64,000 nt of DNA from Coriobacteriaceae bacterium. Its GTDB lineage: Bacteria > Actinomycetota > Coriobacteriia > Coriobacteriales > Coriobacteriaceae. The position numbers and the translations under genes were made by a program. The stretch is from positions 1 to 64,000 of the forward strand of contig CABOHA010000003.1 of the NCBI GenBank assembly GCA_902399975.1. The letters run 5' to 3'. A model generated the notes under the pieces. It made no database searches. It had not been told where the DNA came from and was given only the letters and a program-made list of their open reading frames with translations. Below, one piece after another: positions 1 through 9,645 of this stretch; positions within the stretch are counted from its first letter, which is position 1, and every line of letters begins with the position of its first letter.

Positions 1-10
1 CCCTAAGAGC

Positions 11-35
11 GAACCACCCTTTTTAAGGGTGGTTC
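11..35. repeat. Short perfect inverted repeat
   Basis: An 11-bp perfect stem (GAACCACCCTT / AAGGGTGGTTC) with a 3-base loop. It may be the terminator of a gene lying left of the window, but no T-run follows on the plus strand, so the role is open. Confidence 0.5.
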
Positions 36-41
36 TGATTG

Positions 42-62
42 TGTGGGGTCCCTGTCCCCACA
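42..62. repeat. Short palindrome with GGGACAG core
   Basis: TGTGGGG and CCCCACA pair around a 7-base centre. It contains the GGGACAG core (reverse strand) that recurs in other intergenic palindromes of this window, for example near 11335, 18122 and 31357. Confidence 0.5.
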
Positions 63-68
63 ATTTTC

Positions 69-100
69 GTCAAGCTTTTGGTTAGATTTTGGTCAGTTGG
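69..100 (+). repeat. 11-bp tandem repeats (TTTTGGTCAG type), copy 1
   Basis: After CGTCAAGC come two 11-base units, TTTTGGTTAGA and TTTTGGTCAGT. The same CGTCAAGC plus 11-bp iteration lies upstream of the genes at 29547 and 45436. The rest of 101-293 holds no gene I can support. Confidence 0.55.
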
Positions 101-293
101 CGTAAGGGTGGAAGGCCAAAAGATTGTTGGCGAAAAAAGCTCAGAGAAAGTGCTGGTAGGGGAGTTGTTGAGGTTTTCGACAGCTTTTGTCAACAAGAAA
201 CTTTGCGGCTATTGCTACGGATTGCGTTGTCGCGGTCATGGCGGTGCGGGATGCTGGGCGTAAGCGTCGAATGCTCCGATTTTGGAGGCCAGC

Positions 294-728
294 ATGGATT
301 TGTTTCTTGAGACTCCGCAGCAACAAGCTGAGCGCATGCTGCGTCAGCAGCAACGACTCATGGAGATGCAAATGCAAGGGGCGGCAGTCCAGCCCTTTGC
401 GCAAAATGTCGTGCCCGCTGCTGTACCTGCAGCTGTGCCCGGGTGTGAATCGGCACCAGAGGCCTATTCCGTACAGCAAGATTCATATGCGCAGGAGCTC
501 GCGTTCGACAAGCGTCGTGCGCGTCGTCGCCGCGTGGGCCAGCGCCTGCGCACCTTGGCGATGATCGTGCTCATCCCGCTGGGGCTTGCGGCCATCTTTC
601 TGGCGTCGTATGCCCTCACGTGCATCCTCAACGGCGCATCGCCCAACGAGGTGCTCCAGCATCTAGCGGCCCTAGGCCAGCGCTTAGGTGACGTCATAAC
701 AACCATCCGCGCCGGCTGGGAGAGCTAG
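294..728 (+). CDS. Small single-pass membrane protein, function unknown
   Basis: I do not recognise this 144-residue protein. The N-terminal ~70 residues are rich in Gln, Met and Ala and look soluble or disordered. A basic stretch (KRRARRRRVGQRLR) precedes one hydrophobic segment (about residues 85-108, LAMIVLIPLGLAAIFLASYA), so by the positive-inside rule the N-terminus should face the cytoplasm. A short amphipathic tail follows. The ATG at 294 was chosen because GGAGG lies six bases upstream; an in-frame TTG at 282 would overlap that site. It is followed at 125 bp by rmuC, and nothing in the context points to a function. Confidence 0.6.
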   Translation: MDLFLETPQQQAERMLRQQQRLMEMQMQGAAVQPFAQNVVPAAVPAAVPGCESAPEAYSVQQDSYAQELAFDKRRARRRRVGQRLRTLAMIVLIPLGLAAIFLASYALTCILNGASPNEVLQHLAALGQRLGDVITTIRAGWES

Positions 729-852
729 CGTTTTAGCGTCCGCGGCTCTAAGAGAAATTTGTCTGCAAGGCAGTGAGTGATCCGTGTGTGTGGCGGGGTA
801 AGATTGATCGCGGTTTTGATTGATGATCGATTGGGTTTGTTGGGCGGAGTTT

Positions 853-2208
853 ATGTCTGCAATTGATATTGCACTTATTGTGATTGCTTTGGTGGCGGTG
901 GGGGTCGCTGCGGCCTGTGCCCTGCAGCTCAAGGGCCTTCGTGCCGAGTTGCGGGAGCGTGGCGACAGTAGCGCGGAAACGCTGGCAGCACTCGAGCAGG
1001 CCAACAACGCGCTCGATGCCCTGAACGTCGCGCTGGCCGAAACACGCCGCACGGCCAATGCCATCGCGCAGCAGCAGACGACCGATGCGGCCGTGGAGCA
1101 GCAACGTTACCTGGCCATCGCACGCGAGTTCTCGCAAGCTGGTGACCGGATGGATGACCTGCGCCGTGAGACGGCCCAACAGCTCGGCGCCAATCGCGAG
1201 GGCATCGAGCATCGCCTGGACAAGGTGCGCGAGACGGTCGATGCTCAGCTGGGCGCCATCCGCAAAGACAACAACGTGCAGCTCGATCAGATGCGCGCGA
1301 CGGTGGACGAGAAGCTCTCTCGCACGCTCAACGACCGTCTGTCTGCATCGTTTAAGCAGGTGAGCGACCAGCTCGAGGCCGTGTACAAGGGCCTGGGCGA
1401 CATGCAATCTATCGCCACTGGCGTGGGCGACCTTAAGCGCGTGCTGGGTAACGTCAAGGCGCGCGGCATTTTGGGCGAGGTGCAGCTGGGCGCGATCCTG
1501 GCGGATATCCTCACACCCGATCAGTATCTGGAAAACGTTGCCACCAAGCCCGGCGCCTCGGAGCGTGTTGAGTTTGCCGTCAAGCTGCCGGTAGACGAGG
1601 GCGACCCCGTACTGCTGCCGATTGACTCCAAATTCCCGGGCGACGCGTACGAGCATCTGCTCGATGCCCAGGAGTCGGGCGACGCGGATGCCGTCGCCGC
1701 CGCGCGCAAGACGCTTGACGCTATGGTCAAGCGTGAGGCAAAGGACATCTGCGAAAAGTATCTGAGCGTGCCCGTGACCACCAACTTTGGCATCATGTTC
1801 GTTCCGTTTGAGGGGCTGTACGCTGAGGTCGTCAGCCGCCCCGGGCTTATCGAGACCCTGGGCCGCGACTATCATGTCAACGTTGCCGGCCCTAGCACCA
1901 TGGCGGCCATTCTCAACAGCCTGCAGATGAGTTACCAAACGTTTAAGCTGCAAAAACGCACCGACGATGTACTGCGCGTGCTCTCCGCTGTCAAGGCCGA
2001 GCTGCCGCGCTATCAAAAGGCGCTGCGCCGCGCCCAGCAGCAGATCGAGACCGCGGGCAAAACGGTCGAGGGCATCATTACCACGCGCACCAACGTCATG
2101 GAGCGCAAGCTCAAGGACATCGACGCGCTGGAAGACGCGCGGGAGGCCGACGAGATCTTGGGACTCACGTCTGCGGAGCTGCTCGCAGACCAAAAAGACG
2201 AGGACTAG
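853..2208 (+). CDS. rmuC: DNA recombination protein RmuC
   Basis: RmuC proteins limit recombination-driven rearrangements at short inverted repeats and carry a nuclease-like fold. Here 451 residues begin with a membrane anchor (about residues 3-25), followed by a coiled coil (about 30-190, rich in Glu, Arg and Ala) and the conserved RmuC domain containing GILGEVQLGAILADILTPDQY and LPIDSKFPGDAYEHLL-type blocks. This matches the usual family architecture and length. The ATG at 853 follows a GGCGGAG site; an ATG at 820 would add 11 residues without a ribosome site. It appears to be a single-gene unit closed by the hairpin at 2226. An RmuC homologue fits a genome so rich in palindromes, but that link is only suggestive. 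Confidence 0.92.
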   Translation: MSAIDIALIVIALVAVGVAAACALQLKGLRAELRERGDSSAETLAALEQANNALDALNVALAETRRTANAIAQQQTTDAAVEQQRYLAIAREFSQAGDRMDDLRRETAQQLGANREGIEHRLDKVRETVDAQLGAIRKDNNVQLDQMRATVDEKLSRTLNDRLSASFKQVSDQLEAVYKGLGDMQSIATGVGDLKRVLGNVKARGILGEVQLGAILADILTPDQYLENVATKPGASERVEFAVKLPVDEGDPVLLPIDSKFPGDAYEHLLDAQESGDADAVAAARKTLDAMVKREAKDICEKYLSVPVTTNFGIMFVPFEGLYAEVVSRPGLIETLGRDYHVNVAGPSTMAAILNSLQMSYQTFKLQKRTDDVLRVLSAVKAELPRYQKALRRAQQQIETAGKTVEGIITTRTNVMERKLKDIDALEDAREADEILGLTSAELLADQKDED

Positions 2209-2225
2209 CTGCATCTGACGGCGGG

Positions 2226-2258
2226 GCGCCTGCGCAAGCGCGGGACGCGGGCGCTTTT
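2226..2258 (+). terminator. Rho-independent terminator after rmuC
   Basis: GCGCCTGCG pairs with CGCGGGCGC (one mismatch) around an 11-base loop and is followed by TTTT. Confidence 0.6.
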
Positions 2259-2333
2259 CGCGTTGCACTTGCCTGAAGTGCGCTTTAGTGTGCAACAATG
2301 GCGTTTCGCCCTATCAGACGCGAAAGGAAGCCC

Positions 2334-4136
2334 ATGTCTCAGAGAAACACCAGTCCGCTCAAACGCTCCACCGTGCGCCGCACGCTGCAGCGTTTTTGGG
2401 ACGTCACGCGCACGCAGCCGCTGATCGTCTTTCTCTCGGTGTTCTCGTCGGCGGGCTACATCTTTTTGCTCACGTTTGCCAACACCTACGTGATGGCCCT
2501 CATCGTCGACCGCGTCCAAGCGGGTTCCGTGGCGGGCGATCAAGTATTCGAGGTCTTTGGTCCCTACATTCTGGCGCTCGTGCTCGTTAACCTAGTGGGC
2601 CAGATCCTCTCCAAGCTGCAGGACTACACCGTCTACAAGCTCGAGATTGCGGGCAACTATCACCTGGCGCGCCTGTGCTTCGACACGCTCTCCAATCAAT
2701 CCATGACATTCCACACCAGCCGCTTTGGCGGATCGCTCGTGAGCCAGACGAGTCGTTTTATGAGCGGCTATACGGGGCTGGTAGACGTGACGGTGTATTC
2801 GCTCATTCCCACCATCACCTCGGTTGTCTGCACGGTGGCGGCGCTCGCTCCGGTGGTGCCGACGTTTACCGTGATCCTGGTGGGCATCATGGTCGTCTAC
2901 ATTGCGTTTGTCTGGCTTATGTACAAGCGCATCATGCCGCTTTCGGCCGCGACGTCCGCCGCGCAGAACAAGCTGTCGGGCGTGCTGTCCGACGCGGTCA
3001 CGAATATCCTGGCCGTCAAGACCTGTGGGCGCGAGGACTTTGAGCGCGACCTGTTCGATGCCGCCGACCGCGCCGCGCGCGACGCCGAAACGGTTTCGAT
3101 GCACGCCATGATGCAGCGCAACTTTACGACCTCGGGCCTTATCGTCATCACCATGGCCGTGGTGAGTGTGTTCGTCGCGGGTGGCAACGCGTGGTTTGGC
3201 ATTTCGGCCGGTGCGCTCGTCATGATCTTTACCTATACGTACAACCTCACCATGCGTCTGAACTACGTAAGCTCCATGATGCAGCGCATCAACCGCGCGC
3301 TGGGCGATGCGGCCGAGATGACGCGCGTGCTGGACGAGCCGCGTCTGGTGGCAGACGACGAGAACGCTCCCGAGCTTAAAGTGACCGAAGGTGCGATTGA
3401 TTTTGAGCACCTGAGCTTTGCATACCGTGACGCCGCGGCGGGCGAGAACGTGTTCGACGACCTGACGCTTCACGTGGCGGCGGGCCAGCGCGTGGGCCTG
3501 GTGGGTAAATCGGGCTCGGGCAAGACGACGCTCACCAAGCTGCTGTTGCGCTTGGACGATGTGCAGGGCGGCCGCGTGCTCGTGGACGGCCAAGACGTCT
3601 CGCGCTGCACACAGCAGAGCCTGCGCCGCCAGGTTGCCTACGTGCCGCAGGAGGCGCTGCTGTTCCATCGCTCCATTCGCGAGAATATCGCCTACGGCCG
3701 CCCCGACGCAACCGACGAGCAGATTCGCGAGGCCGCGCGCCTGGCCAATGCGACCGAGTTTATCGACCGCCTGCCCAACGGCTTTGACACCATGGTGGGC
3801 GAGCGCGGCGTCAAGCTTTCGGGCGGCCAACGTCAGCGCGTGGCCATCGCCCGCGCTATCCTGACCGACGCGCCGATCCTGGTGCTCGACGAGGCGACGT
3901 CTGCCCTCGACAGCGAGTCCGAGGCGCTGGTGCAGGAGGCGCTCGAGAACCTGATGCGCGGTCGCACCTCCATTGTGGTGGCGCATCGCCTGTCCACCGT
4001 GGCGGCGCTCGATCGCATCGTGGTGCTGGCGGACGGCGAGATTGTCGAGGACGGTACGCATGCGCAGCTTGTCGAGGCAGGCGGCGAGTATGCGAGCCTG
4101 TGGGGCCGCCAGACCGGCGCATTTTTGGAGGCTTAA
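2334..4136 (+). CDS. ABC transporter, fused permease and ATPase (exporter type)
   Basis: This is a half-transporter of the MdlB/MsbA/LmrA group, which works as a dimer in the cytoplasmic membrane to export lipids, peptides or drugs. The N-terminal ~330 of 600 residues form a six-helix membrane domain. The C-terminal nucleotide-binding domain has Walker A (GKSGSGKTT, about residue 390), Q-loop (YVPQEALLF), signature LSGGQRQRVAIARA (about 493), Walker B (ILVLDEATSALD, about 514) and the switch His (VVAHRLST). The start at 2334 follows GAAAGGAAG; an upstream in-frame ATG at 2298 is less well placed. There is no adjacent partner half-transporter, so a homodimer is likely. The substrate cannot be read from the sequence. 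Confidence 0.92.
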   Translation: MSQRNTSPLKRSTVRRTLQRFWDVTRTQPLIVFLSVFSSAGYIFLLTFANTYVMALIVDRVQAGSVAGDQVFEVFGPYILALVLVNLVGQILSKLQDYTVYKLEIAGNYHLARLCFDTLSNQSMTFHTSRFGGSLVSQTSRFMSGYTGLVDVTVYSLIPTITSVVCTVAALAPVVPTFTVILVGIMVVYIAFVWLMYKRIMPLSAATSAAQNKLSGVLSDAVTNILAVKTCGREDFERDLFDAADRAARDAETVSMHAMMQRNFTTSGLIVITMAVVSVFVAGGNAWFGISAGALVMIFTYTYNLTMRLNYVSSMMQRINRALGDAAEMTRVLDEPRLVADDENAPELKVTEGAIDFEHLSFAYRDAAAGENVFDDLTLHVAAGQRVGLVGKSGSGKTTLTKLLLRLDDVQGGRVLVDGQDVSRCTQQSLRRQVAYVPQEALLFHRSIRENIAYGRPDATDEQIREAARLANATEFIDRLPNGFDTMVGERGVKLSGGQRQRVAIARAILTDAPILVLDEATSALDSESEALVQEALENLMRGRTSIVVAHRLSTVAALDRIVVLADGEIVEDGTHAQLVEAGGEYASLWGRQTGAFLEA

Positions 4137-4199
4137 GGCCCCCGTACGTGGGACAATCGTTTCCGTGAAGTTATGTTTCTGCCGAGCCGAGGAGTCGTT

Positions 4200-4865
4200 A
4201 TGCCACGCGAGACCAATGCCGCCAAACGCGAGCGCGCCGTTGAGGTGTGCGAGCGCCTCAACCGTCGCTATGGCCCGGTTGAGTGCTTTTTGGACCACGA
4301 GAATCCCTTTAGGCTGCTCATCGCGGTGCTGCTCTCGGCGCAGACGACCGATGCACAGGTCAACAAGGTGACGCCGCGGCTGTTTGCCCAGTGGCCCACG
4401 CCCGAGGCCATGGCGGGGGCGAGCGTGGCCGATGTGGCCGACACCATTAAGTCACTCGGCTTTTATAAGAGCAAGGCCAAGCACGCCGTGGAGGCCGCGC
4501 AGATGATCGTTGCCGATTACGGCGGCGAGGTGCCGGCCGACATGAAGGAGCTCGTCAAGCTACCGGGTGTGGGGCGCAAAACGGCGAACATCGTGCTCAA
4601 CGTGGGGTTTGGCATTGTCGAGGGCATCGCGGTCGATACGCACGTCAACCGCATCGCGCACCGCCTGATGCTGAGCCCCAAGACGCATGCCAAAGAGCCG
4701 CTCAAGACCGAGCAAGATCTGCTCAAGATTTTGCCGCACGAGTATTGGGAGTCGGTCAACCACCAGTGGATCACCTTTGGCCGCGAGATCTGCGACGCTC
4801 GCAAACCTAAGTGCGACGAGTGCCCGCTGGCAGATTTGTGCCCCAGCGTGCGCGTAGCGGGGTAG
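4200..4865 (+). CDS. nth: Endonuclease III (DNA glycosylase/AP lyase)
   Basis: Endonuclease III removes oxidised pyrimidines in base-excision repair. The 221-residue protein has the helix-hairpin-helix LPGVGRKTAN with the catalytic Lys, the catalytic Asp in VDTHVNRIAHR, and a C-terminal iron-sulphur loop with spacing C-x6-C-x2-C-x5-C (CDARKPKCDECPLADLC). Length is typical. The ATG at 4200 follows GAGGAG. It lies directly upstream of mfd, so two repair genes are neighbours, though mfd appears to have its own leader. Confidence 0.96.
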   Translation: MPRETNAAKRERAVEVCERLNRRYGPVECFLDHENPFRLLIAVLLSAQTTDAQVNKVTPRLFAQWPTPEAMAGASVADVADTIKSLGFYKSKAKHAVEAAQMIVADYGGEVPADMKELVKLPGVGRKTANIVLNVGFGIVEGIAVDTHVNRIAHRLMLSPKTHAKEPLKTEQDLLKILPHEYWESVNHQWITFGREICDARKPKCDECPLADLCPSVRVAG

Positions 4866-4969
4866 GGCGGAACGCATCTTCGTCTGGCGTTTTTTGCGGG
4901 GCTGGGTTTGCCCTTGAGCCGGAGTCCTCTCCATGCGCTACCATGACAGACAATGTATTTGACGTACGA

Positions 4970-4997
4970 CCCGCCGAGCTTGCCCCGGCGGGCTTTT
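4970..4997 (+). terminator. GC-rich hairpin plus T-run in the leader of mfd
   Basis: CCCGCCG and CGGCGGG form a stem followed by TTTT, 26 bases upstream of the mfd start. It is probably the terminator of nth. If a promoter lies upstream (a possible TACCAT -10 at 4939), it would act as an attenuator of mfd. Confidence 0.5.
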
Positions 4998-5022
4998 GGC
5001 GTTGCGATGCCGGAGGAACAGC

Positions 5023-8000
5023 ATGCTCATTCACCGTATAGCCGCGCAGCTCTACACTGCCGAGGCGCTGCAGACCGTCGAGGCCGGACTCGATGCCGGC
5101 GAGGACGTGACGCTGGCCGTGTCGCAGTCGGGCCGCACGCTTATGGCGGCCGCCCAGTTTGCGCGCCGTCCGCGCCCGACGGTCTACATTGTGAGTGGCG
5201 AGGATGCGGCCGATCGCGCCGCGCGCAGCCTTGCCGCCTACGTGGGCCTGGCGCACGTGTGCCGTTTTCCCGAGCGCAAGGACTATCCGTGGCGCGAGCA
5301 GGCGCCCGACGATGCCGTGGTGGCGCAGCGCTGCGAGGCTCTGGGGCGCATCGTGCGCGGGGACAACTGCATCATGGTTGCCTCGGCCCGCGCGCTGCTG
5401 CGCTGCGTGCCGCCGGTCGAGAGCCACTACTGGGAGTCCACGACCTTTGCGGTGGGCGAGGAGATTCCTTTTGACGAGGTGCCGCATCGCCTGGTGGGCA
5501 TGGGCTACACCAATGCCGGCGCCGCTGATGCGCCCGGTCTGTTCCGCATTCACGGCGACACCGTCGAGGTGTTCCCCGCACAAGAGAAAGCGCCCGTGCG
5601 CATTGAGTTCTTTGGCGACGAGATTGACCGCATCCGCCGCATGGTGAGCTCAACGGGGCAGACCATCGGCAACGAGGACAGTATCGAGATCTTCCCGTGC
5701 CGCGAGCTGGCGCTTACCGACGAGGCGGTCCACAACATGCATGTGGCGCTCTATCGCGCCAGCCAGGACGACAGCAAACTGGCGGCGCTGCTCGAGATGG
5801 TGGATGCGCGCATCGTCACGCCCGAGCTCGACCGCTTTTTGCCGGTGATGTACGGCCAGACCGTGAGCCCGCTGACACACGTGAGCGGCAAGGCGCTCGT
5901 GGTCCTGTCCGAGCCGCGCTCGCTGTTCGACGACTGTCTGCGCGCCTACGAGGATATCGAGGCGCGTGCCGGCGAGGCAGGGATTGACCGCCTGGATGGT
6001 CTGTACGTGCGTGCCCAACAGCTCGATTTTGGTGCCCAGCAGCGCCTGAACTATGTGAGCCTCATCCGTGCCGGTGGTGCGGTGACGGCCGAGCTCAAGA
6101 TTGAGCAGCCGGCCATTGCGGGCTCGGACAATCGCTTTATGACGCGTATCCAGGAGGTCGTGGGCAAGCGCTATGCCTGCGTGTTTGCCATCCCCGACCG
6201 CGGTGCGCGCGAGTCGATGGAGCTCACCTTTGGCGACGAGGGCATAACCTTTGAGGAGTCACTGACGGCCGCGCCCGAAAACGCCGGTGTTATCGGTGAC
6301 CGTGTACGCGTGGCGGCGGCGGATTCTGCCGACCGTGCCGCCCGCCAGGAGGCCCATGCTTCCATTCGCGAGCGCAAGGCCGACGCGCTTAACGCCCGCT
6401 CGCTCGAGGCGGGTGCCGCCCAGGCTGCCGCCGGTGTCGCCGTGCCCACCATCTCGCGCGGACGCGTGACCTTTGTCGATGCCGCTCTGCCGCAGGGCGT
6501 GGTGGTGCCCGATGCCAACCTGGCCGTGTTCTCGATCGCCGACCTCAACGCCCGCATGGATGCCAATCGCGCGCGCAGCCGCCGCAAGGTTGACATTACG
6601 CAGATCACCTTCCCGTTTAAGCCGGGCGACTACGTGGTGCACGCAACGCATGGCATCGCGCTCTTTAGCGAGATCGCGCGCCAGGAAGTGGGCGGCAAGG
6701 AACGCGACTACTTTTTGCTGGAATATGCCGACGGCGACAAGCTCTACGTGCCGCTCGAGCAGGTCGACCGCATCACGCGCTATGTTGGCCCCGACGGCGA
6801 CAAGCCGCGCCTGACCAGGCTCAACACCGCCGACTGGACACGTGCCACCAACAAGGCGCGCAAGAACGCCAAAAAGCTGGCGTTTGACCTGGTCGATTTG
6901 TATACGCGTCGCTCGTCGATTACCGGTATCGCCTGCCCGCCCGATACGCCCGAGCAGATCGAGATGGAGGAGAGCTTCCCCTACGACGAGACGCGCGACC
7001 AGCTGGAGGCTATCGCCGACATCAAGGCTGACATGGAGGCGCCCAAGCCCATGGACCGCCTGCTCTGCGGCGACGTGGGCTTCGGCAAGACCGAGGTCGC
7101 CCTGCGCGCGGCCTTTAAGTGCGTGGACTCCGGCCGCCAGGTCATGGTGCTCTGCCCCACGACCATTCTGGCCCAGCAGCACTACGAGACGTTCTTTGAA
7201 CGCTTTGCCCCGTTTGGCCTTGAGGTCGAGGTTCTCAGCCGCTTCCGTACGCCGGCGCAGCAAAAGCGCGCACTCAAGGCGTTTGCCGAGGGCGCGATTG
7301 ACGTGCTTATCGGCACGCACCGCCTGCTTTCGGCCGATGTGAACCCCAAGAACCTGGGCCTGGTGATCATCGACGAGGAGCAGCGTTTTGGCGTGCAGCA
7401 CAAGGAGCAGCTCAAAAACCTGCGCGAGCAAATCGACGTGCTCACGCTCTCGGCAACGCCTATTCCGCGAACCATGCAGATGGCCACGAGCGGCGTGCGC
7501 GACATGAGCCTGATCACCACGCCGCCGACCGGGCGTCGTCCCGTCATTGTGCACGTGGGGGAGTACGACCCCGACGTGGTGAGTGCGGCGATTCGTCTGG
7601 AGGTGGGCCGCGGCGGACAGGTGTATTACGTGTCCAATCGCGTCAAGACTATCGACGACGCCGTGGCGCGCGTGCACGAGGCCGCGCCCGAGGCGCGCGT
7701 GGGCGTGGCGCACGGCAAGATGAGCCCGCGCGAGGTCGAGGACGTGATGATCGAGTTCGCGACCAAAAAGATCGACGTGCTCATCGCCACGACCATCGTG
7801 GAGAGCGGCATCGACAACGCGACCGCCAACACACTGATCATCGAAGACTCGCAGCGTCTGGGTCTGGCACAGCTTTACCAGCTTAAGGGCCGCGTGGGCC
7901 GCTCGGCCACGCAGGCATACGCGTACTTTATGTTCCCCGGCGAGCTGCCACTTACCGAGGAGGCAACGGCACGCCTGACTGCACTTTCCGAGTTCCAGGA

Positions 8001-8655
8001 CCTGGGCAGCGGCATGCGCATCGCCATGCGCGACCTGGAGATCCGCGGCGCCGGCTCGCTTATGGGCGCCGAGCAGCACGGCAACCTGTCGAGCGTGGGC
8101 TTTGACCTGTTTACGCAGATGCTGGGCCAGGCCGTGGCAGAGGCACGCGGTGACGACGATGCCGGCGTGGAGGCGACGAGCGTGGGCATTAACCTGCCGG
8201 CCGACTACTTCTTGTCCGAGGAGTACCTGCCGGCGGTGGATCAGCGCGTGCTCGTGTACCGTAAGCTCGCAGCGGCCGAGGACCTGGAGAGCATCGATGA
8301 GGTGCAGGAAGAGACCGAGGCCGCGCATGGCGAGCTGCCGTTGGCGGGACTCAACCTGTTCAACCGCGCGCGCATCCGTATTCGCGGCGAGCGCCTGGGG
8401 CTCGAGAGCGTCACGCTCAGCGGTGGGCGTATCACGTTTTTGGGCGTCGACGTGCCCAAGAAGGTGGCCTTTGAACTAAAGACCCGCTATGGCGCGGTGA
8501 ACTTTCCCAAGAGCCGCAAGCTGTCGGTGCCCTACAAGGCGGGCGCCGGTGTGGGCAGCGGCCTGGGCCGCGGTCTCGACGCCAACGACGAGGCCGGTCC
8601 CGTGGCAGCAGCCCTCATGCTGCTGCAGCAGCTGGGTGCCAGCGATGATGAATAA
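5023..8655 (+). CDS. mfd: Transcription-repair coupling factor
   Basis: Mfd removes RNA polymerase stalled at lesions and recruits UvrA. The 1210-residue protein shows the full domain order. A UvrB-like N-terminal module comes first, then the RNA polymerase interaction domain (FPFKPGDYVVHATHGIALF region, about residues 530-600). A RecG-like translocase follows with Walker A GDVGFGKTE (about 683), the DEEQRFG box (about 784), SATPIPRTMQ and GRVGRS, and the C-terminal TRCF domain ends the protein. The ATG at 5023 follows GGAGGA. Length and motifs are normal. Confidence 0.97.
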   Translation: MLIHRIAAQLYTAEALQTVEAGLDAGEDVTLAVSQSGRTLMAAAQFARRPRPTVYIVSGEDAADRAARSLAAYVGLAHVCRFPERKDYPWREQAPDDAVVAQRCEALGRIVRGDNCIMVASARALLRCVPPVESHYWESTTFAVGEEIPFDEVPHRLVGMGYTNAGAADAPGLFRIHGDTVEVFPAQEKAPVRIEFFGDEIDRIRRMVSSTGQTIGNEDSIEIFPCRELALTDEAVHNMHVALYRASQDDSKLAALLEMVDARIVTPELDRFLPVMYGQTVSPLTHVSGKALVVLSEPRSLFDDCLRAYEDIEARAGEAGIDRLDGLYVRAQQLDFGAQQRLNYVSLIRAGGAVTAELKIEQPAIAGSDNRFMTRIQEVVGKRYACVFAIPDRGARESMELTFGDEGITFEESLTAAPENAGVIGDRVRVAAADSADRAARQEAHASIRERKADALNARSLEAGAAQAAAGVAVPTISRGRVTFVDAALPQGVVVPDANLAVFSIADLNARMDANRARSRRKVDITQITFPFKPGDYVVHATHGIALFSEIARQEVGGKERDYFLLEYADGDKLYVPLEQVDRITRYVGPDGDKPRLTRLNTADWTRATNKARKNAKKLAFDLVDLYTRRSSITGIACPPDTPEQIEMEESFPYDETRDQLEAIADIKADMEAPKPMDRLLCGDVGFGKTEVALRAAFKCVDSGRQVMVLCPTTILAQQHYETFFERFAPFGLEVEVLSRFRTPAQQKRALKAFAEGAIDVLIGTHRLLSADVNPKNLGLVIIDEEQRFGVQHKEQLKNLREQIDVLTLSATPIPRTMQMATSGVRDMSLITTPPTGRRPVIVHVGEYDPDVVSAAIRLEVGRGGQVYYVSNRVKTIDDAVARVHEAAPEARVGVAHGKMSPREVEDVMIEFATKKIDVLIATTIVESGIDNATANTLIIEDSQRLGLAQLYQLKGRVGRSATQAYAYFMFPGELPLTEEATARLTALSEFQDLGSGMRIAMRDLEIRGAGSLMGAEQHGNLSSVGFDLFTQMLGQAVAEARGDDDAGVEATSVGINLPADYFLSEEYLPAVDQRVLVYRKLAAAEDLESIDEVQEETEAAHGELPLAGLNLFNRARIRIRGERLGLESVTLSGGRITFLGVDVPKKVAFELKTRYGAVNFPKSRKLSVPYKAGAGVGSGLGRGLDANDEAGPVAAALMLLQQLGASDDE

Positions 8656-8736
8656 CAGGTAGGTGGCTTGGCGGGACAAGGATTCTTTGCCCCGCCACGT
8701 TGCAGGTTGAAAACTTCGCCCGATGGAAAGGAAAGC

Positions 8737-9600
8737 ATGTTCGGGTACATCTACAAGAAAGACGCCGCCGCTATCGCGGTCGTTCTGTGCCTTTGTCTGG
8801 GCGTGGGCAGCTTCTTCGATTACCAGATCTCGAGCGCGCTGTTCAACATCGCCAGCATGTACGGCCGCTTTATCGAGGCCGCCGGCGAGCTGCCGTTTGA
8901 GCTGACGGCGAGCGTCGCAGGCGTTATGCTCGTACGCGCGGTGCGTCCCGACTCCAGGGGGAGCAAATGGCTCGCCGTGCTGGGCGTTCTGGTCAACGTG
9001 GGCCTGGTCGGCTACGAGATCGTTTCGTCCCTGCGGGTTGGCGGCAAACTCATCGTGGTTCAGTTGGTGCTGACGTTTGTGCTGGTCATCGCGGCCAACC
9101 TCATCGCCTATCGCCTTACGCGCACGACCGAGCCCGACGATCTCACGCGCTGGGCGTTGATGGTGCTTGCCGTGTGGGTCGCTCAGGCCATTATCCTCAA
9201 CGTGATCGTCAAGCCGCTGTGGTCGCGCCCGCGCATGCGCGTGATCGAGGTCACGCCGGGGCTCAATTTTCAGCCGTGGTGGGTGATCGGCAACCCCGAC
9301 AAGTGGGCCTATATCGCCGCCGGCGTGATCAAGGACGGCTTTAAGTCGTTTGCGAGCGGACACACGGCGCACGCGGCGATCGGCCTTATGCTCGCCGGGC
9401 TTCCCGCGGCGGCCTTTAAGGAAAAGCCGTCGCGCCGCCGCGTGGTCTTTTGGGTCGCCGCTGTGGTTGCAGCGCTCGTCGCCTTTGGTCGCATCGTGAT
9501 CGGCGCACACTTTTTGAGTGACGTGAGCTGCGGCTTTGCCTTGGTGCTGGCGCTCGAGTGCCTTGCCGCGCGCATTGCCTATCCGGGCGGCGTACAATAG
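8737..9600 (+). CDS. PAP2-superfamily membrane phosphatase
   Basis: PAP2 enzymes hydrolyse lipid phosphates such as undecaprenyl pyrophosphate or phosphatidic acid at the membrane. The 287-residue protein has several hydrophobic segments and the three catalytic motifs: K-x6-R-P (KPLWSRPR, about 159), SGH (FASGHTAHA, about 207) and R-x5-H-x3-D (RIVIGAHFLSD, about 252). The long N-terminal membrane part before motif 1 is larger than in minimal PAP2 proteins. The ATG at 8737 follows GAAAGGAAAG. The substrate is unknown; cell-wall lipid recycling is one possibility. Confidence 0.85.
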   Translation: MFGYIYKKDAAAIAVVLCLCLGVGSFFDYQISSALFNIASMYGRFIEAAGELPFELTASVAGVMLVRAVRPDSRGSKWLAVLGVLVNVGLVGYEIVSSLRVGGKLIVVQLVLTFVLVIAANLIAYRLTRTTEPDDLTRWALMVLAVWVAQAIILNVIVKPLWSRPRMRVIEVTPGLNFQPWWVIGNPDKWAYIAAGVIKDGFKSFASGHTAHAAIGLMLAGLPAAAFKEKPSRRRVVFWVAAVVAALVAFGRIVIGAHFLSDVSCGFALVLALECLAARIAYPGGVQ

Positions 9601-9645
9601 CCCCATCTGAATCATCGGGCTCGTGCCCGGCTAGAGAGGATTACC

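Noticed and set aside
748..2298. A 516-codon minus-strand frame over rmuC
   Set aside because: Shadow of rmuC with no recognisable domain or ribosome site.
6259..8328. A 689-codon minus-strand frame over mfd
   Set aside because: His/Leu/Val-rich shadow of mfd.
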